Shown here: piece after piece, positions 14,401 through 25,695 of the stretch
Layout: every line of letters starts with the position of its first letter
How positions within the stretch are numbered: the stretch's first letter is position 1
Source of the DNA: Rosellinia necatrix
Lineage: Eukaryota; Ascomycota; Sordariomycetes; Xylariales; Xylariaceae
Reading direction: 5' to 3'
DNA: 64,000 nucleotides
Assembly (NCBI GenBank): GCA_021209875.1
Contig: JAGYVD010000010.1
Location: forward strand, 1-64,000
The notes under the pieces: model-generated
Told to the model about the DNA's origin: nothing
Seen by the model: only the letters and a program-made list of their open reading frames with translations
Databases searched by the model: none
Translations under genes and position numbers: made by a program

Positions 14401-15632
14401 TTAAAAATATATTGTTTATATAAATAATAATAATTAATTTTATATTAAAACTATTTTTAATAAATATTAAAAGTATTTTATAATAATTAATAAATAAAAA
14501 ATATTATAATATATATATTTTATATAATAACTATGTTATATTATATATTTAAATAAAGCCTGTTTATTTTTAAAAATAAAAATATATAATTAAAAATTAA
14601 ACTAATATATTTATAAAATAATTATTAATAAACGATTAAAGAATTTTAAAAATATTATTTCGGACTAAAACTAAAAGTTTATATTTAACTTTTAAAAAAA
14701 ATATAAAAGCTTTAAATATAAAACTATTAATAATTATAACATATTATTTTTAAAATAATAAATTATTAAAAAAAAAACTAAATAATTAAATTAACAATAT
14801 ATTATTATAACTTTAAAAATTTTAAATTTAATTAAATTAATTTATATTTAATATTATAATAAAACTTTAATATTATATAGTTATAAACAATATAATTTAT
14901 TTTATATAAACAGTTATTTAAATTTAAATTATTAAAACTTTTAAATTTTATTATTAATTAATTTAATTAATTAAACATAAAATAAATAAAAACTTTAAAA
15001 ACTATTTTAAATAAAACGTTAAATTAATAATAAATTTTATTATAATATAAAATAAAAATATTATAATAATAAATATTATATATTATAATTTATTTTTAAT
15101 AAAAAATACTGTTATATTTATATAATAAATATTATTTATTAAATAAACTTTTAAAAAATATTTATAATAACACGTAAAACTATAAATAATAAAAAAAATT
15201 AAAGATTTAACTTATGAATTAAATTTTTAAAACATTATAAAATTTATTTAATAATATTAGTAGCTTGTTTAAAACATATATATAATTAAAATAATTTTTT
15301 AAACAAATTAAATTAATACCTGGGCTAATAAAAGCTAATTAATATAAATATTTAAATAGTAATAATAAAAAATATATAAAATTAAATAAATTTTTAAATA
15401 TTACGTTAATAAAAAAAATAAATTTAATTATTTAATTAAATAATAAAGCTAAAAATATAAATATAATTAATAATATATTAAAATTAATTATATTATTTAA
15501 AAAATAATAAATAATTATTAAAAAAAACAGCTTTTGCTTTAAAAAAAAAAAAATTAAGCGTAAAAACAGCTTTATAAAACAATCTAATATATTATTAAAA
15601 ATAATAGCTGTTTTTTGTTTGCCAGCATTTTA
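8407..15632. mobile_element. Interior of possible decayed LTR retrotransposon
   Basis: About 7.2 kb of heavily mutated DNA between the two ~190-bp direct repeats. Residual G/C lies mostly in AGCT, ACG and AAC contexts, as expected once most CpA sites have become TpA. Stops are dense in all frames. I could not find reverse transcriptase, integrase or gag motifs, so the retrotransposon identity rests only on the paired repeats and the size. A poly-A tract near 15541-15553 could be a polypurine tract. No other features are seen in this stretch. Confidence 0.35.
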
Positions 15633-15824
15633 ATAAAATTTTAAAAAGCTTATATTAATTAAGCTAACAGCTTATATATTATTAAATTAAATAAATTATA
15701 TAAGCTATAGCTAATAATAAATAATTTATAGCTACTTTTATAAAAATTAATTTTAAACTTATGAGAATTTTTATTTAATAAAAAATTAATAAAATATTTT
15801 TTTTATTTTTATATTAATTTTTTA
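15633..15824. repeat. ~190-bp direct repeat, right (possible LTR)
   Basis: Partner of 8212-8406. Shared segments include AAGCTTATATTAATTAA, TTATATAAGCTA and ATTTTTATTTAATAAAAAAT. The right copy carries more A/T at variable sites (for example GGTTTATATATT against GCTTATATATT). Confidence 0.55.
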
Positions 15825-18469
15825 ATAAAACTTTATTAAAATTAAAACAAATAAAATATTTTTAAAATTAAAATATTAATTTTATATAAAAAATATAATA
15901 TATAAATATTATAATAAAATAAATAGTTTTAATAAAAAGCTAATAATTATAACTTAAATATTATAATAAGCTTTATAACTAAATTTATTAATATTAAAAT
16001 AAGCAGTCGGGCTTATATAAGCTTAATTTATTTAAATAAATTAATTATAAAACAAAAAATATAATTTTTTTTAATTATATGTATAAACTAGCTTGTTTAA
16101 TTATTTTTATATAATATAACCTAATTAAATAAATTTTATTATAAGCTTAAAATAATTTATTTATATTAATTATTTAGTTATAATTTTATAGTTTTTATTT
16201 AATTTATTTATTTTTTATAATAATAAATTTATTATATATTATTTATTTAATAATATTTTATTAATTTTTTTAAAATTATATTAATAAATATTTTGAAAAT
16301 TAATATATTATTTAAATTTTTTGTTTTAATTTTATAATATAATTTTATTAATTTTATAAATTATATAATTATTAAAATTAATATTAAATAAAGTAATAAT
16401 TTTAAATATATTTTAAAATTTAAACTTTTAAAATATTTAATTTATAAAATTAATAATAATATATAATATTATATTATAAATATTTAATAAAATTGTTTTA
16501 TAAAATTTTTATTTATTTATATAAAATATAAATAATTAATTAAAATATTATTTAAAGTTTTTAATTTATTTTATAATTTTAATATAATAATAATATTGTT
16601 TAATATTTAATAAATAAATATAAAAATTATAATTATATTTATAATTTTATTATAAAATAAAATTAAATATATTATTTTAATTTTTATTATTTAATATTTT
16701 TAATTTATTTATATAAATTAAAAATATTTTTATTTAATTTTAAAATTTAATATTGTTTTTTATTTTTAAAAATATTAATAATATAATTATTTATAATAGT
16801 ATAATTTAAATTAAATTAATTATAAAATGAATTTTAAAAATTTGTTTTAAATAAATTATTTAATATATATATATAAAAAAACGTTTATATAAGCTTTTTA
16901 ACTAAAATATTATAACTTATAGCTATATATATAATTTAATTAAGCTTAGTTTTATATATATAAGCTTTTGTTTATATTTAAATAAACTTTAGTTTAATTT
17001 AAATATATTAAAACTTTATTTTTTATAATATATTTAATTTATTAAATTATTTATAATATATTTAATTAAAATATAAATTAATTTATAAAAAAGTTTTATT
17101 TATTAAAATATAATAATATTTTAAAAATATTTAAAATAAAGAATTTAATTTAAAAAAAGTTTTATTTAATATAATAAATTATAAATATTTATATATATTA
17201 ATTATATAATTAAAATAATTTTAAAATTATTTTTAGTTTATATATATAATATTTATATTTATAGTATTAAAATTATATTTTGTATATAAATATTTTTTTT
17301 AAAAAATTTATAAAATAAAAATTTTTAATTTAATTATTAAATTATTTTATATTATTATAATTATATAATTATTTAAAAATTTTAAAGCCATAATTTTTAA
17401 ACTATATATAATTTATTTAAATATTAATATATTTAATATATTAATATAGTTTATAAAAAAATTATATTTATTATAATATTTATAATTATAATTATTAAAA
17501 TAATTTAATTAAATTTAAATATTAAAAAAACTATATATAATATTATTAATTATAATTTTTATTTATATATTTTTTAAATATTTATGATATAATATATTTA
17601 TTATTTTTATTATTTAATATTTATATTTATTTAATTATAAAACTAAATAAAATTAATTAATAAATTAATAAAATAAAAATTAATAATTATTATTATAATT
17701 ATAAAATATAATATTTTTAAATTAAAAGCTTATATTTTATTAAAATAAATAAATTAAAAATAAATTATTTAAATTATAACTAATATTATATAGTTTTTAA
17801 TTATTTTTAAAAATATTATATTTAAATTTTTTTTTTTTATTTAATAAAAAATTAATAAAAACTTTTTTATTATTTTTTTTTTTTATATTTTATAATAATT
17901 TTAAAAAATAATAAAATTATTTTAATAAATTTAAAATATTTTAAATTAAATTTAAATAAAATTTTAAATTATTTTATATTATTTTATTTTAATATTTAAT
18001 TATAATATATTTTTATTAAAAATAAAATTTTATTTAAATATTATTAAATTATATATATTAATATAAAATTATTATTATAAAATTATTTAAATAAAATATT
18101 ATAATTAAATATTTTATTATAAAAAATATTAAATTTATTAAATTAATTAAATAAAATTAAATTTTAAATATTTTTATAAAATAAAAATAAATAAATTTAT
18201 AAATTTTTTTATATTTTTAAAAATATTTTTATAAAAATAAATATTTATAATATATTTTTAATATTATATAAATTTTTATTAAATTAAATTAATAATTTAT
18301 ATTTTTTAAAAAAAAAAATTTTAAATATTATTAAATAATATATTTTATTTTAATTTATTAATTTTAAAAATTTAAAATTATATATTAATATTAATTATAT
18401 AAAATTATAATTATTAATTAAAATATTTTTTAAATTATAAAATAAATTTTTTTTTATATTTTATTATTA
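15825..18469. other. AT-rich DNA, one inverted copy of repeat R3
   Basis: Nearly pure A/T. The only recognisable part is about 17130-17300, the reverse complement of the R3 repeat seen at 54030-54245 and 61565-61770. Nothing else can be supported. Confidence 0.5.
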
Positions 18470-19200
18470 TTAAATAAGTTTTATATATATAATATATTTA
18501 TTATTTATAAATAAAATAAAATATAATTTTTATTATATAATATTTATTATATTTAAAAATTTTATTTAAATAATTATTATATATAATATTATTTTAAATT
18601 TTATATAAAAATTTTATTAATATATAATTTATTAAAATAATAATAATAATATAATTTATTTTATATATAAAATATATATATTATATATTTATATAAAATA
18701 TATATATATATAATAATTATAAATAATTATAATTAATTATTATAGTTTTAATAATTATAATTATTATAAAAATTATTTTTAAATATATATATTTTTTAAT
18801 TTTAATATTTATACATATGAAAAATAAAAATAAAAATATATTATATTTAAAAATTTAATTATTTATATTATTAAAACTATAGTAATTAATTATAATTATT
18901 TATAACTATTATATATATATATATTTTATATAAGCATATAATATATATATTATATATATATATATAATATATATATTTTATATATAAAATAAACTATATT
19001 ATTTTTATTATTTTAATTAATTATATATTAATAGAATTTTTATATAAAATTTAAAATAATATTATATGTAATAATTATTTAAATAAAATTATTAAATATA
19101 ATAAATATTATATAATAAAAATTATATTTTATTTTATATATAAATAAGATATATATTATATATATAAAGCTTATTTAATATATATTATAATTTTAATATA
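18470..19200. repeat. Long inverted repeat
   Basis: The left arm (about 18475-18720, extending toward 18830) is matched by the reverse complement of about 18960-19190 with few differences. Both arms resemble positions 1190-1500 and 41460-41800 of the subtelomeric units. It could be an inverted duplication of that segment or a foldback element with arms of more than 200 bp. There are no open frames. Confidence 0.65.
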
Positions 19201-19344
19201 TTTTAAAATATTTTAAATTATTTAAATTATTTTATAAATAATAAAATTTAATATAATTTTATAAAAATATTTTAAAAATATATTAAAATAATATTAATAA
19301 TTTAAAATAATTTAAAATTAAATTAAAAATTTATATTATAAAAT

Positions 19345-19540
19345 TTTTAAAATAAAAATATATATAAATAAAATATAAATTTAATATTATATTTATAAAT
19401 ATTATATATATTATATAAAAATAATATTTTTAATTATTTTATTATATAATTTATTTTATAAAATAAAAGTTTTTAATAAATTTAATTATATATATTAAAT
19501 ATTTTAAAAATATTATTATATTTTTAATTATTAATTTATT
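19345..19540 (+). repeat. R3 repeat copy
   Basis: It aligns with 61565-61770 and 54030-54245 in the same orientation. The strongest shared part is TTTTAATAAATTTAATTATT followed by a TATTAAATATTTT block. In both the 19-kb and 61-kb locations it precedes a TTTATTTTA minisatellite, so the two regions are parts of one duplicated segment. Confidence 0.5.
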
Positions 19541-19974
19541 TTTATATAAATTAATTTTATTTTATTTTAATTATAAAATTAATAATATAATATATTTTAA
19601 TTTATATAAATATTTTAAAACTAAAATTTTTATTTTTTATTAAAATAATATTTATATTAAAATAATTATAAAATAATTATTATTTATTATATTTTTTTAA
19701 TATTTATAATATTAATATTATTTTTAAATATTTTTATATTTTATATTTATTATTATAAAACTTTATTTTAAATTAAATTTTCTTTTTATTTATATTTTTA
19801 TATTTATTTATATTTATATAAAGTTTTAAATATTTATTATAGATTTTTTATAAATTTTTTAATTTTAAAATTAAAAATATTAATTTAATTTATTAAATTT
19901 TATATATTTATTTAATTATTTTTTAATTTTAATTAGTTTTTTTTATATATTTTATTTAAACTTTTTTTTATTTA

Positions 19975-20350
19975 ATATATTTTTTAATTTATTTTATTTA
20001 ATATATTTAATTTATTTTATTTATTTTATTTATTTTATTTATTTTATTTATTTTATTTATTTTATTTATTTTATTTATTTTATTTATTTTATTTATTTTA
20101 TTTATTTTATTTATTTTATTTATTTTATTTATTTTATTTATTTTATTTATTTTATTTATTTTATTTATTTTATTTATTTTATTTATTTTATTTATTTTAT
20201 TTATTTTATTTATTTTATTTATTTTATTTATTTTATTTATTTTATTTATTTTATTTATTTTATTTATTTTATTTATTTTATTTATTTTATTTATTTTATT
20301 TATTTTATTTATTTTATTTATTTTATTTATTTTATTTATTTTATTTATAT
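19975..20350. repeat. 9-bp minisatellite, TTTATTTTA
   Basis: About 35 almost perfect tandem copies of the nonamer at 20020-20345, with degenerate units before it. The purity contrasts with the mutated flanks and suggests recent expansion by slippage. The 62-kb array occupies the equivalent position in the second segment copy. Confidence 0.9.
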
Positions 20351-20379
20351 TATTTATATTATATATAATATTTTATTAA

Positions 20380-21440
20380 TAAAATTTATTTAAGCTTTTT
20401 TATTTAATTTTTATTTTTTTTATATTTAAACATTATTAAATTTTATTTTAATTATTATTATTATAACTATTATATTTAATAAAATAATTTAATCTTTAAT
20501 ATTTTAATATTTTAATATTTTAATTTATATATTAATAATTTTTTATAAATATATTTTTTTTTATATTTATAACAATTTTTTAAAATATTTTATAAAAATC
20601 TTATTATTTTATTATTATAAAATTTTATATTTTAAACTAAAAAACTTTTAAAAACTATATTAACTTTTTAACTACTTTTTTATTTTTTTTATTATCCCGC
20701 GCTATAAATTTATTAGCTAAGCTATAAAAAGTTCTCTGCTTATTAAAACAATTATTTAGCAGTTAATTTAATAGTTTTTTATAAGCAAATTAATATAAGA
20801 CCGTTTAAACTATAATATTTAAATAATTTATTAAGTTTATAAAGCCTAGCTTATATATATTTCCAAGCTTTTATTGTGTATAGGTTATTTGTAGTAGTAT
20901 TTTAGACTATAATATTTTTAATAATAAACAAGCCGTTAAAAAAGCTAGTTGACCTTGGTATATGCTATATTAGTCTGTTAATACTAAGCTACTTAATAAA
21001 TTGTAAAGGTTTTAAGATTAGAAAACATAGGATTTATTAATTAAAAACGGGGTAGCGGTTTAGTTGTTAAAGCCTGGGCTGTTTAGAAATATTTTGTTAG
21101 TAGTAAGGTTTACTAGGGGTAGTGTGGTTAAGTCTGTAAAAGTGTGATGTAGAATTAAGGAAGGAAGGGCTTCTGGTCCCTGCGGGACCAGAAGCCTTAG
21201 GCTAGTACCTTATCTAATCTACACAATCCTTATCTAGCTAGCTACGCTAGCTAGATAAGGAGCCCCCCTCTTCCTGACTGTGTCAGTTAGTTATAAAAAA
21301 TAAGCAGGAAAACGCGTATTTATAAACTAGCATAACTTCCGAAAGGGCGTAAGATTTTGTATAAAGCAGCGTTATTATATAAGTGATAAATTAAAGTGCT
21401 ATAGACTAGTTAACGCGTAAAACAGCAGATCTGTATAGCT
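20380..21440. repeat. Segment S, copy 1
   Basis: This whole stretch matches 62855-63745 with a high share of G-to-A and C-to-T differences; the 63-kb copy is the more mutated. The main length difference is the 184-bp double-hairpin element at 21102-21285. After about 21440 the 63-kb copy jumps to sequence matching 23057, so it lacks 21440-23050. Confidence 0.8.
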
Positions 21441-21650
21441 TACTTATATAATTATAATGCTGGGATTATAAAATGAAGCGTTATCGCGGTTGTAAAGTGT
21501 TGTAGAACTAGTTAAAAACAGCTTAAAAACGCTAATTAATACAGAAACAGCTAAAAACTCGGTTAAAGTTAATGTTATAATCGGAATAGTAGTAAAAGTT
21601 AAAAGGGCTAGAATTAATTAAAATAATATTTGTATTATTATTATTAATAG
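20700..21650 (+). pseudogene. Fot1/pogo-like transposase C-terminus, decayed
   Basis: Reading the plus strand and treating in-frame TAA/TAG as mutated Gln or Trp codons gives protein-like sequence. At 20887-20946 the reading ICSSILDYNIFNNKQAV resembles the segment following the catalytic domain of Fot1/pogo DDE transposases, consensus I-SAF---GI-PFNP--V. At 21390-21640 a SAIDQLTRKTADLYSLL stretch, then K/R-rich and Q-rich helix, resembles the family's C-terminal coiled coil. The catalytic Asp residues would lie upstream and were not recognised. The frame runs through the empty site at 63590, which supports the double-hairpin element as an insertion here. Assignment is by eye and tentative. 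Confidence 0.4.
21102..21285 (+). mobile_element. Double-hairpin element DH1 (filled site)
   Basis: A 184-bp insertion bounded by TTAGT direct repeats (21097-21101 and 21287-21291; possibly GTTAGT). The matching locus at 63590-63594 holds one TTAGT and no insertion. It contains two hairpins. The first has arms GGCTTCTGGTCCC (21168-21180) and 21184-21196 with loop TGC. The second has arms CCTTATCTAGCTAGC (21228-21242) and 21246-21260 with loop TAC, a perfect 15-bp stem. It has no open frame and no obvious terminal inverted repeat. Related copies are DH2 and DH3. GC-rich double-hairpin elements are known from fungal mitochondrial DNA, but a nuclear equivalent with target duplication is not one I recognise. 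Confidence 0.75.
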
Positions 21651-22077
21651 TTTAATAAATCCGCGGGTTTAAAAGTAGTTATATTTTTTTATATAATTTA
21701 AATATAAAAATATAAGCAGAGATAATTATATAAATATTAGCTATTATATAAGTTATTACTTTAGTTATTACTTTTGTTTTATATTGAAGCTAACATTTTT
21801 TATTTTAAAATAAGTGTAGTTTATTTATATGTTAAAACAGCTTAAAACAGCTTTTTAAATAGTCCGAAATAAAAAAAAAAATCAACATATCTGTTAAAAA
21901 ATTATAAAGTAAATAAATAAGCATGTTTTAAGCCGTAAAAAAAGTGTTATAGCTGTATTTAAAGCTTAATAAAGTTAACAATTAATTTTTAAACTTTTTA
22001 AAACTTAAAAAGATCCTAAAAGTCTTTATATATATTTATTTTTAGCCGGGTTATTATTAAACCTGATATTATATGTA
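21651..22077. other. Moderately mutated spacer
   Basis: Lies between the transposase remnant and the 75-bp minisatellite and is absent from the 63-kb copy. A short hydrophobic plus-strand reading continues from the remnant but soon collapses into stops. Nothing else is recognisable. Confidence 0.4.
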
Positions 22078-22950
22078 GGCAGAAAGCAAATACTTAAATA
22101 TGTTTAAATATTTATATTTTAAAGCTGGTTTATAAACTAAAAAGTATATATAAGCAGAAAGCAAATATTTAAACATATTTAAATATTTATATTTTAAAGC
22201 CGGTTTATAACTTAAAAAATATATATAAACAGAAAGCAAATATTTAAATATGTTTAAATATTTATATTTTAAAGCTGGTTTATAAACTAAAAAATATATA
22301 TAAGCAAAAAGCAAATATTTAAACATGTTTAAATATTTATATTCTAAAGCCGGTTTACGACTTAAAAAATATATATAAGCAGAAAATAAATTCTTAAACG
22401 TGTTTAAATATTTATATTTTAAAGCTAGTTTATAAATTAAAAAATATATATAAGCAGAAAATAAATATTTAGACGTGTTTAAATATTTATATTTTAAAGC
22501 CGGTTTATAACTTAAAAAATATATATAAGCAAAAAATAAATATTTAAACATGTTTAAATATTTATATTTTAAAGCCAGTTTACGACTTAAAAAGTATATA
22601 TAAATAAAAAACAAATATTTAAACACGTTTAAATATTTATATTTTAGAGCCGGTTTACAACTTAAAAAATATATATAAGCAAAAAGCAAATATTTAAATA
22701 TATTTAAATATTTATATTCTAAAGCCGGTCTACAACCTAAAAAGTATATATAAGCAGAAAATAAATATTTAAACACGTTTAAGTATTTATATTTTAGAGC
22801 TGGTCTATAATTTAAAAGGTATATATAAGCAAAAAGCAAATATTTAAACGTGTTTAAGTATTTATATTTTAAAGCTGGTTTATAACTTAAAAAATATATA
22901 TAAGCAGAAAGCAAATATTTAAATATGTTTAAATATTTGTTTTTTATAAC
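22078..22950. repeat. Palindromic 75-bp minisatellite, array P1
   Basis: Eleven to twelve units of 75 bp. Each has a near-perfect palindrome (half-site CAAATATTTAAACATG) followed by TTTTAAAGCCGGTTTATAA and a TATATATAAGCAGAAAG spacer. The period is 25 codons, so the minus strand stays open over 281 codons (22069-22914) with a 25-residue repeat containing KPALKYKYLN. I regard that frame as a by-product of the array, since related arrays with ~76-bp units do not stay in phase. Confidence 0.9.
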
Positions 22951-23177
22951 AGGTTTATAATTTTAAAAATAAATATATAAGCATTATTTTAATATAAATA
23001 TTATTTAAATAGAAGTTATTTTATTGCAGTAATATATGTTTTTATATATATTAGTTAGTTAAAGCTGCATTAAGTTAGCTTTAGCGTGTGCAGGCGTAAA
23101 GAATTATTACTAGAGCTATTTATAAAAAAAAATATTTTAAGCGTTATATAATAAGTTTAAGTAGCGTTAATTATTAG
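22951..23177. other. Repeat shared with 38840-39054 and 63750
   Basis: Contains AAAGCTGCATTAAGTTAGCTT, then GTGTGCAGGCGTAAAGAATT. It is the 3' flank of the YN-repeat pseudogene and is present in all three copies of that region. No gene is seen in it. Confidence 0.6.
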
Positions 23178-23510
23178 TTATAGTGTTGCTTTTTTTGTTA
23201 AGTTGTAGGCGTTATAGGCGTTATAGGCGTTATTTTTCTTGTCGGGGTTGCAAGCGTCGCTTTTTTTATCAGGGTTATAAATGTTATTTTTTTTGTTAAG
23301 GTTATATATTTAACTGCTAGTAACCGCAGAACTGTTATTTAAATATAAAAAGGTTTCTGTTTTAATTAATAAAGCCTGGGGCAGTATAGGATCGGCAGGA
23401 TATTTATTATTAGATAAATATAGGCTGTTTGCAGCATTTACGAGGTGTTTATCAACTGTGTTATTAGGGGGGAAGCGGCTGCGGCCGGTGGTTAGAGTAC
23501 CGCGTGTTTA
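23178..23510 (-). pseudogene. YNPDKKNNA-repeat protein, copy 1 (broken)
   Basis: Minus strand. The upstream part reads TLTTGRSRFPPNNTVDKHLV, then an NNKYPADPILPQ stretch, then several tandem nonapeptides of type YNPDKKNNA coded by a 27-bp minisatellite. Compared with the 39-kb copy it has an insertion of about 20-30 codons before the repeats, one in-frame TAA (plausibly a mutated CAA) and a one-base deletion in the last repeat that changes the C-terminus. Upstream of 23510 the reading meets TAA AAA TAA in both copies, so the start or an intron boundary is unresolved. No ATG, signal peptide or membrane segment is evident. The family is unknown to me. Confidence 0.55.
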
Positions 23511-24050
23511 TTTTTATATATAAAGGATATGTAAGGCCTGTTGTTATTATTAGTTATATATACGTTAAATATAATATACGGCGTTATAGATTTATAATTA
23601 TTAGATTTACTACTATTAAATTAATAGCTAGTTAAACTAAAAATATTACTTAAAATAAATAATAAAAATAGTTAAGCTTAAGACTAGGTTGTATATTTAT
23701 AGCGTGGCTGCGTATTTAAATTAAAAGAAAGTAAAGTTGTAATATTTAATTAAAATATATAAAATTTTAGAAAGCTTTTAATATGTTTGGTTAACTAAAT
23801 AAATAATAATATAAAAAAAATGCAAGCTTAGCTTTTAAAGTAGGAGAGTTTTTGTTAGCAGAAAAAAGCCAGGTATAATATTAATATTAATAAAAAGAAT
23901 TTGCTAAATAGGAAATTTATTTAAGTAAAATTAAATATGGAGTAAAAGCAGTTTATTTATATAAGTTAGTTTATGTATGCTAAACAGATAATTTATGCTG
24001 TTTGTTTTTAATGCATGCTTATGTTATATAGTTATTTATAACTATTTATA
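23511..24050. other. Upstream region of the YN-repeat pseudogene
   Basis: It matches 39430-40070 over most of its length. A TATAAATA motif on the minus strand near 23690 could be an old promoter element for the YN-repeat gene, but this is weak. No other coding reading stands out. Confidence 0.4.
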
Positions 24051-24094
24051 ATAATAATCGCAGCTTTATAAAATATTAATAAGCAGAAATAATT

Positions 24095-24480
24095 TAATAT
24101 ATAATTAATAAAAAAGGTGTAATATATTTTATTAAGCTAGCAGGAACAACTTAAAATAATTAGTAAAAAAAGTGTAATATATTTTATTAAGCTAGCAGGA
24201 ACAACTTAAAATAATTAGTAAAGAAAGTATAATATTTTTTATTAAGCTAGCAGAAATAACTTAAAATAATTAGTAAAAAAGGTATAATATTTAAAACTTA
24301 TTAATATTTAAAAATAAGCAAAAATAACGCTTAAATAAAAAAGTATAATTAAGTTATATAATTAGCAAATGTAAAAAAAAAAAAAATTCAGCAGAAAAGT
24401 ATGACTAAGTTATATAATTAGCAGGTGTAAAAAAAAAAAATCAAACTAGAAAGCACGATTAAGTTATAAAACTAGCAGGT
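24095..24480. repeat. Two adjacent ~55-bp minisatellites
   Basis: The first part (about 24095-24300) has AATTAGTAAAAAAGGTGTAA and ATTAAGCTAGCAGGAACAAC at a 55-bp period (24131, 24186, 24241). The second (about 24340-24480) has AAGTTATATAATTAGCAGGT at a 54-56-bp period with poly-A tracts. Both arrays share the AGCAGG(A/T) core with each other and loosely with the ~61-bp satellite. Confidence 0.8.
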
Positions 24481-24824
24481 ATTAATAATTTTTATTTATA
24501 AATAATTTTCTTGTTTTTGAAATTTTTAATTTTTTTAATTTTTTTATTAAAACTTTTCTTATAATATTTTTTTATTACTAGTAATAAGTTTTTTGTTTTA
24601 TTAAACAATAGTTGCTTTTTAAGTAAGTTTTTAGTTTTATATAATTAAAATAATATTTAATTAATTTTAGTATAGTTTATTTAAGTTAATATTATCTGTT
24701 ATTTTTAAAGTTAGTTTTTTTAGCCGCTTTTTTATTACTTTTATTTTTGCCCGCTGCTTTTTTTATTATTTTTTATAATATTTAACCAAACTATTTTTAA
24801 AAAGCTATAGTTATTTTTAAAGCC
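24481..24824. other. Spacer, T-rich
   Basis: T-rich on the plus strand, with several poly-T runs. The minus strand has a Lys/Asn-rich reading (24700-24790) but it is too short to call a gene. Confidence 0.35.
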
Positions 24825-25450
24825 GCCGAGGTAATAAACTTTTTAATAACATCTGCGCAAGTAGCAAGGCCTTTAGTAACTAGGTATTTAAACTGGGGGC
24901 TTTGTTATTTGCGCGGCTATTAAAGCTTTAAAAGCTGTCTAGGCTATAAGCTTTTTTATAACATTTGCGCGGGTAGCAAGGCTTTTAATAACTAGGCATT
25001 TAAACTAAAGGCTTTATTACCTGCGCAGCTACTAAAGCTTTAAAAGCTATCCAGGTTATAAGCCTTTTTATAATATTTGCGCAGGTAGCGAGGCTTTTAA
25101 TAACTAAGCATTTAAACTTAAAGTTTTATTACTCTGTATAGCTATAAAAAATATTAAATCTGCTAAAGCAATAAGCTTTTTAATAACATCTGCTAAAGCA
25201 ATAAACTTTTTTATAACATCTGCTGAAGTAATAAGCTTTTTAATAACATTTATGCGGGCAGCAAGGCTTTTAGTAACCAGGCATTTAAACTTAAAGCTTT
25301 ATTACCCCGCGCGGCTGTAAAAAATGCTAAAGCTGTTAAAGCTATATATTTTTTAATAATATTTTTTGTTAGCTTGTTTTATATTTAAGTAGTAAAGCCT
25401 TTGGTAATTAAGCATTTAAACTAAAGCTTTGCTATTTTATAGCTTTTTTA
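24825..25450. repeat. ~112-bp degenerate minisatellite
   Basis: Five units starting GCAAGGC(C/T)TTTAGTAACTAGG at 24864, 24976, 25088, 25261 and 25392. The first intervals are 112 bp; later ones are longer through internal triplication of an ATCTGCTAAAGCAATAAGC block. Units carry TTGCGCGGGTAGC and relatively unmutated CpG. The period is not a multiple of three, so it is unlikely to be coding. Confidence 0.8.
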
Positions 25451-25522
25451 AACTTTAGTAATAAAAAGGTTATTAAGTAATAAAAATTATAATTATTAAA
25501 TATATAAACTAAAAACTATATA

Positions 25523-25695
25523 TTTTTTTTAGCCGGCGGTAATTAAAATAAATAGATTAAAATAATACAGCTGTTAATAATAAAATATTTAAAATTATAA
25601 AAGTACTGTTTTAGTCCGTTTTTTATAAATATTTTTTTATTAGCAGGTATATTATTTTAGTCTGATTGTATTAATTACCGCCGGTTAAAAAAAAA
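25523..25695. mobile_element. Foldback MITE with ~60-bp terminal inverted repeats
   Basis: The left end TTTTTTTTAGCCGGCGGTAA pairs with the complement of TTACCGCCGGTTAAAAAAAA at the right end. Pairing continues inward for about 60 bp, leaving a ~50-bp centre. TA borders both sides, consistent with a Tc1/mariner/pogo-type TA target duplication. It is noncoding. The arms differ mainly by C/T and G/A changes. Confidence 0.75.

Noticed and set aside
21047..21120. tRNA-like A-box (GGTAGCGGTTTAGTTGTTAA) followed by a possible B-box-like GGTTTACTAGG, suggesting a tRNA gene or SINE head.
   Set aside because: No cloverleaf or anticodon stem can be folded, the B-box match is poor and lies inside the separate double-hairpin insertion, and the same bases read through as part of the transposase remnant.
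22069..22914. 281-codon minus-strand open frame with 25-residue repeats.
   Set aside because: It follows from a 75-bp tandem period; sister arrays with ~76-bp units are out of phase and no upstream domain exists. Kept only as a repeat.
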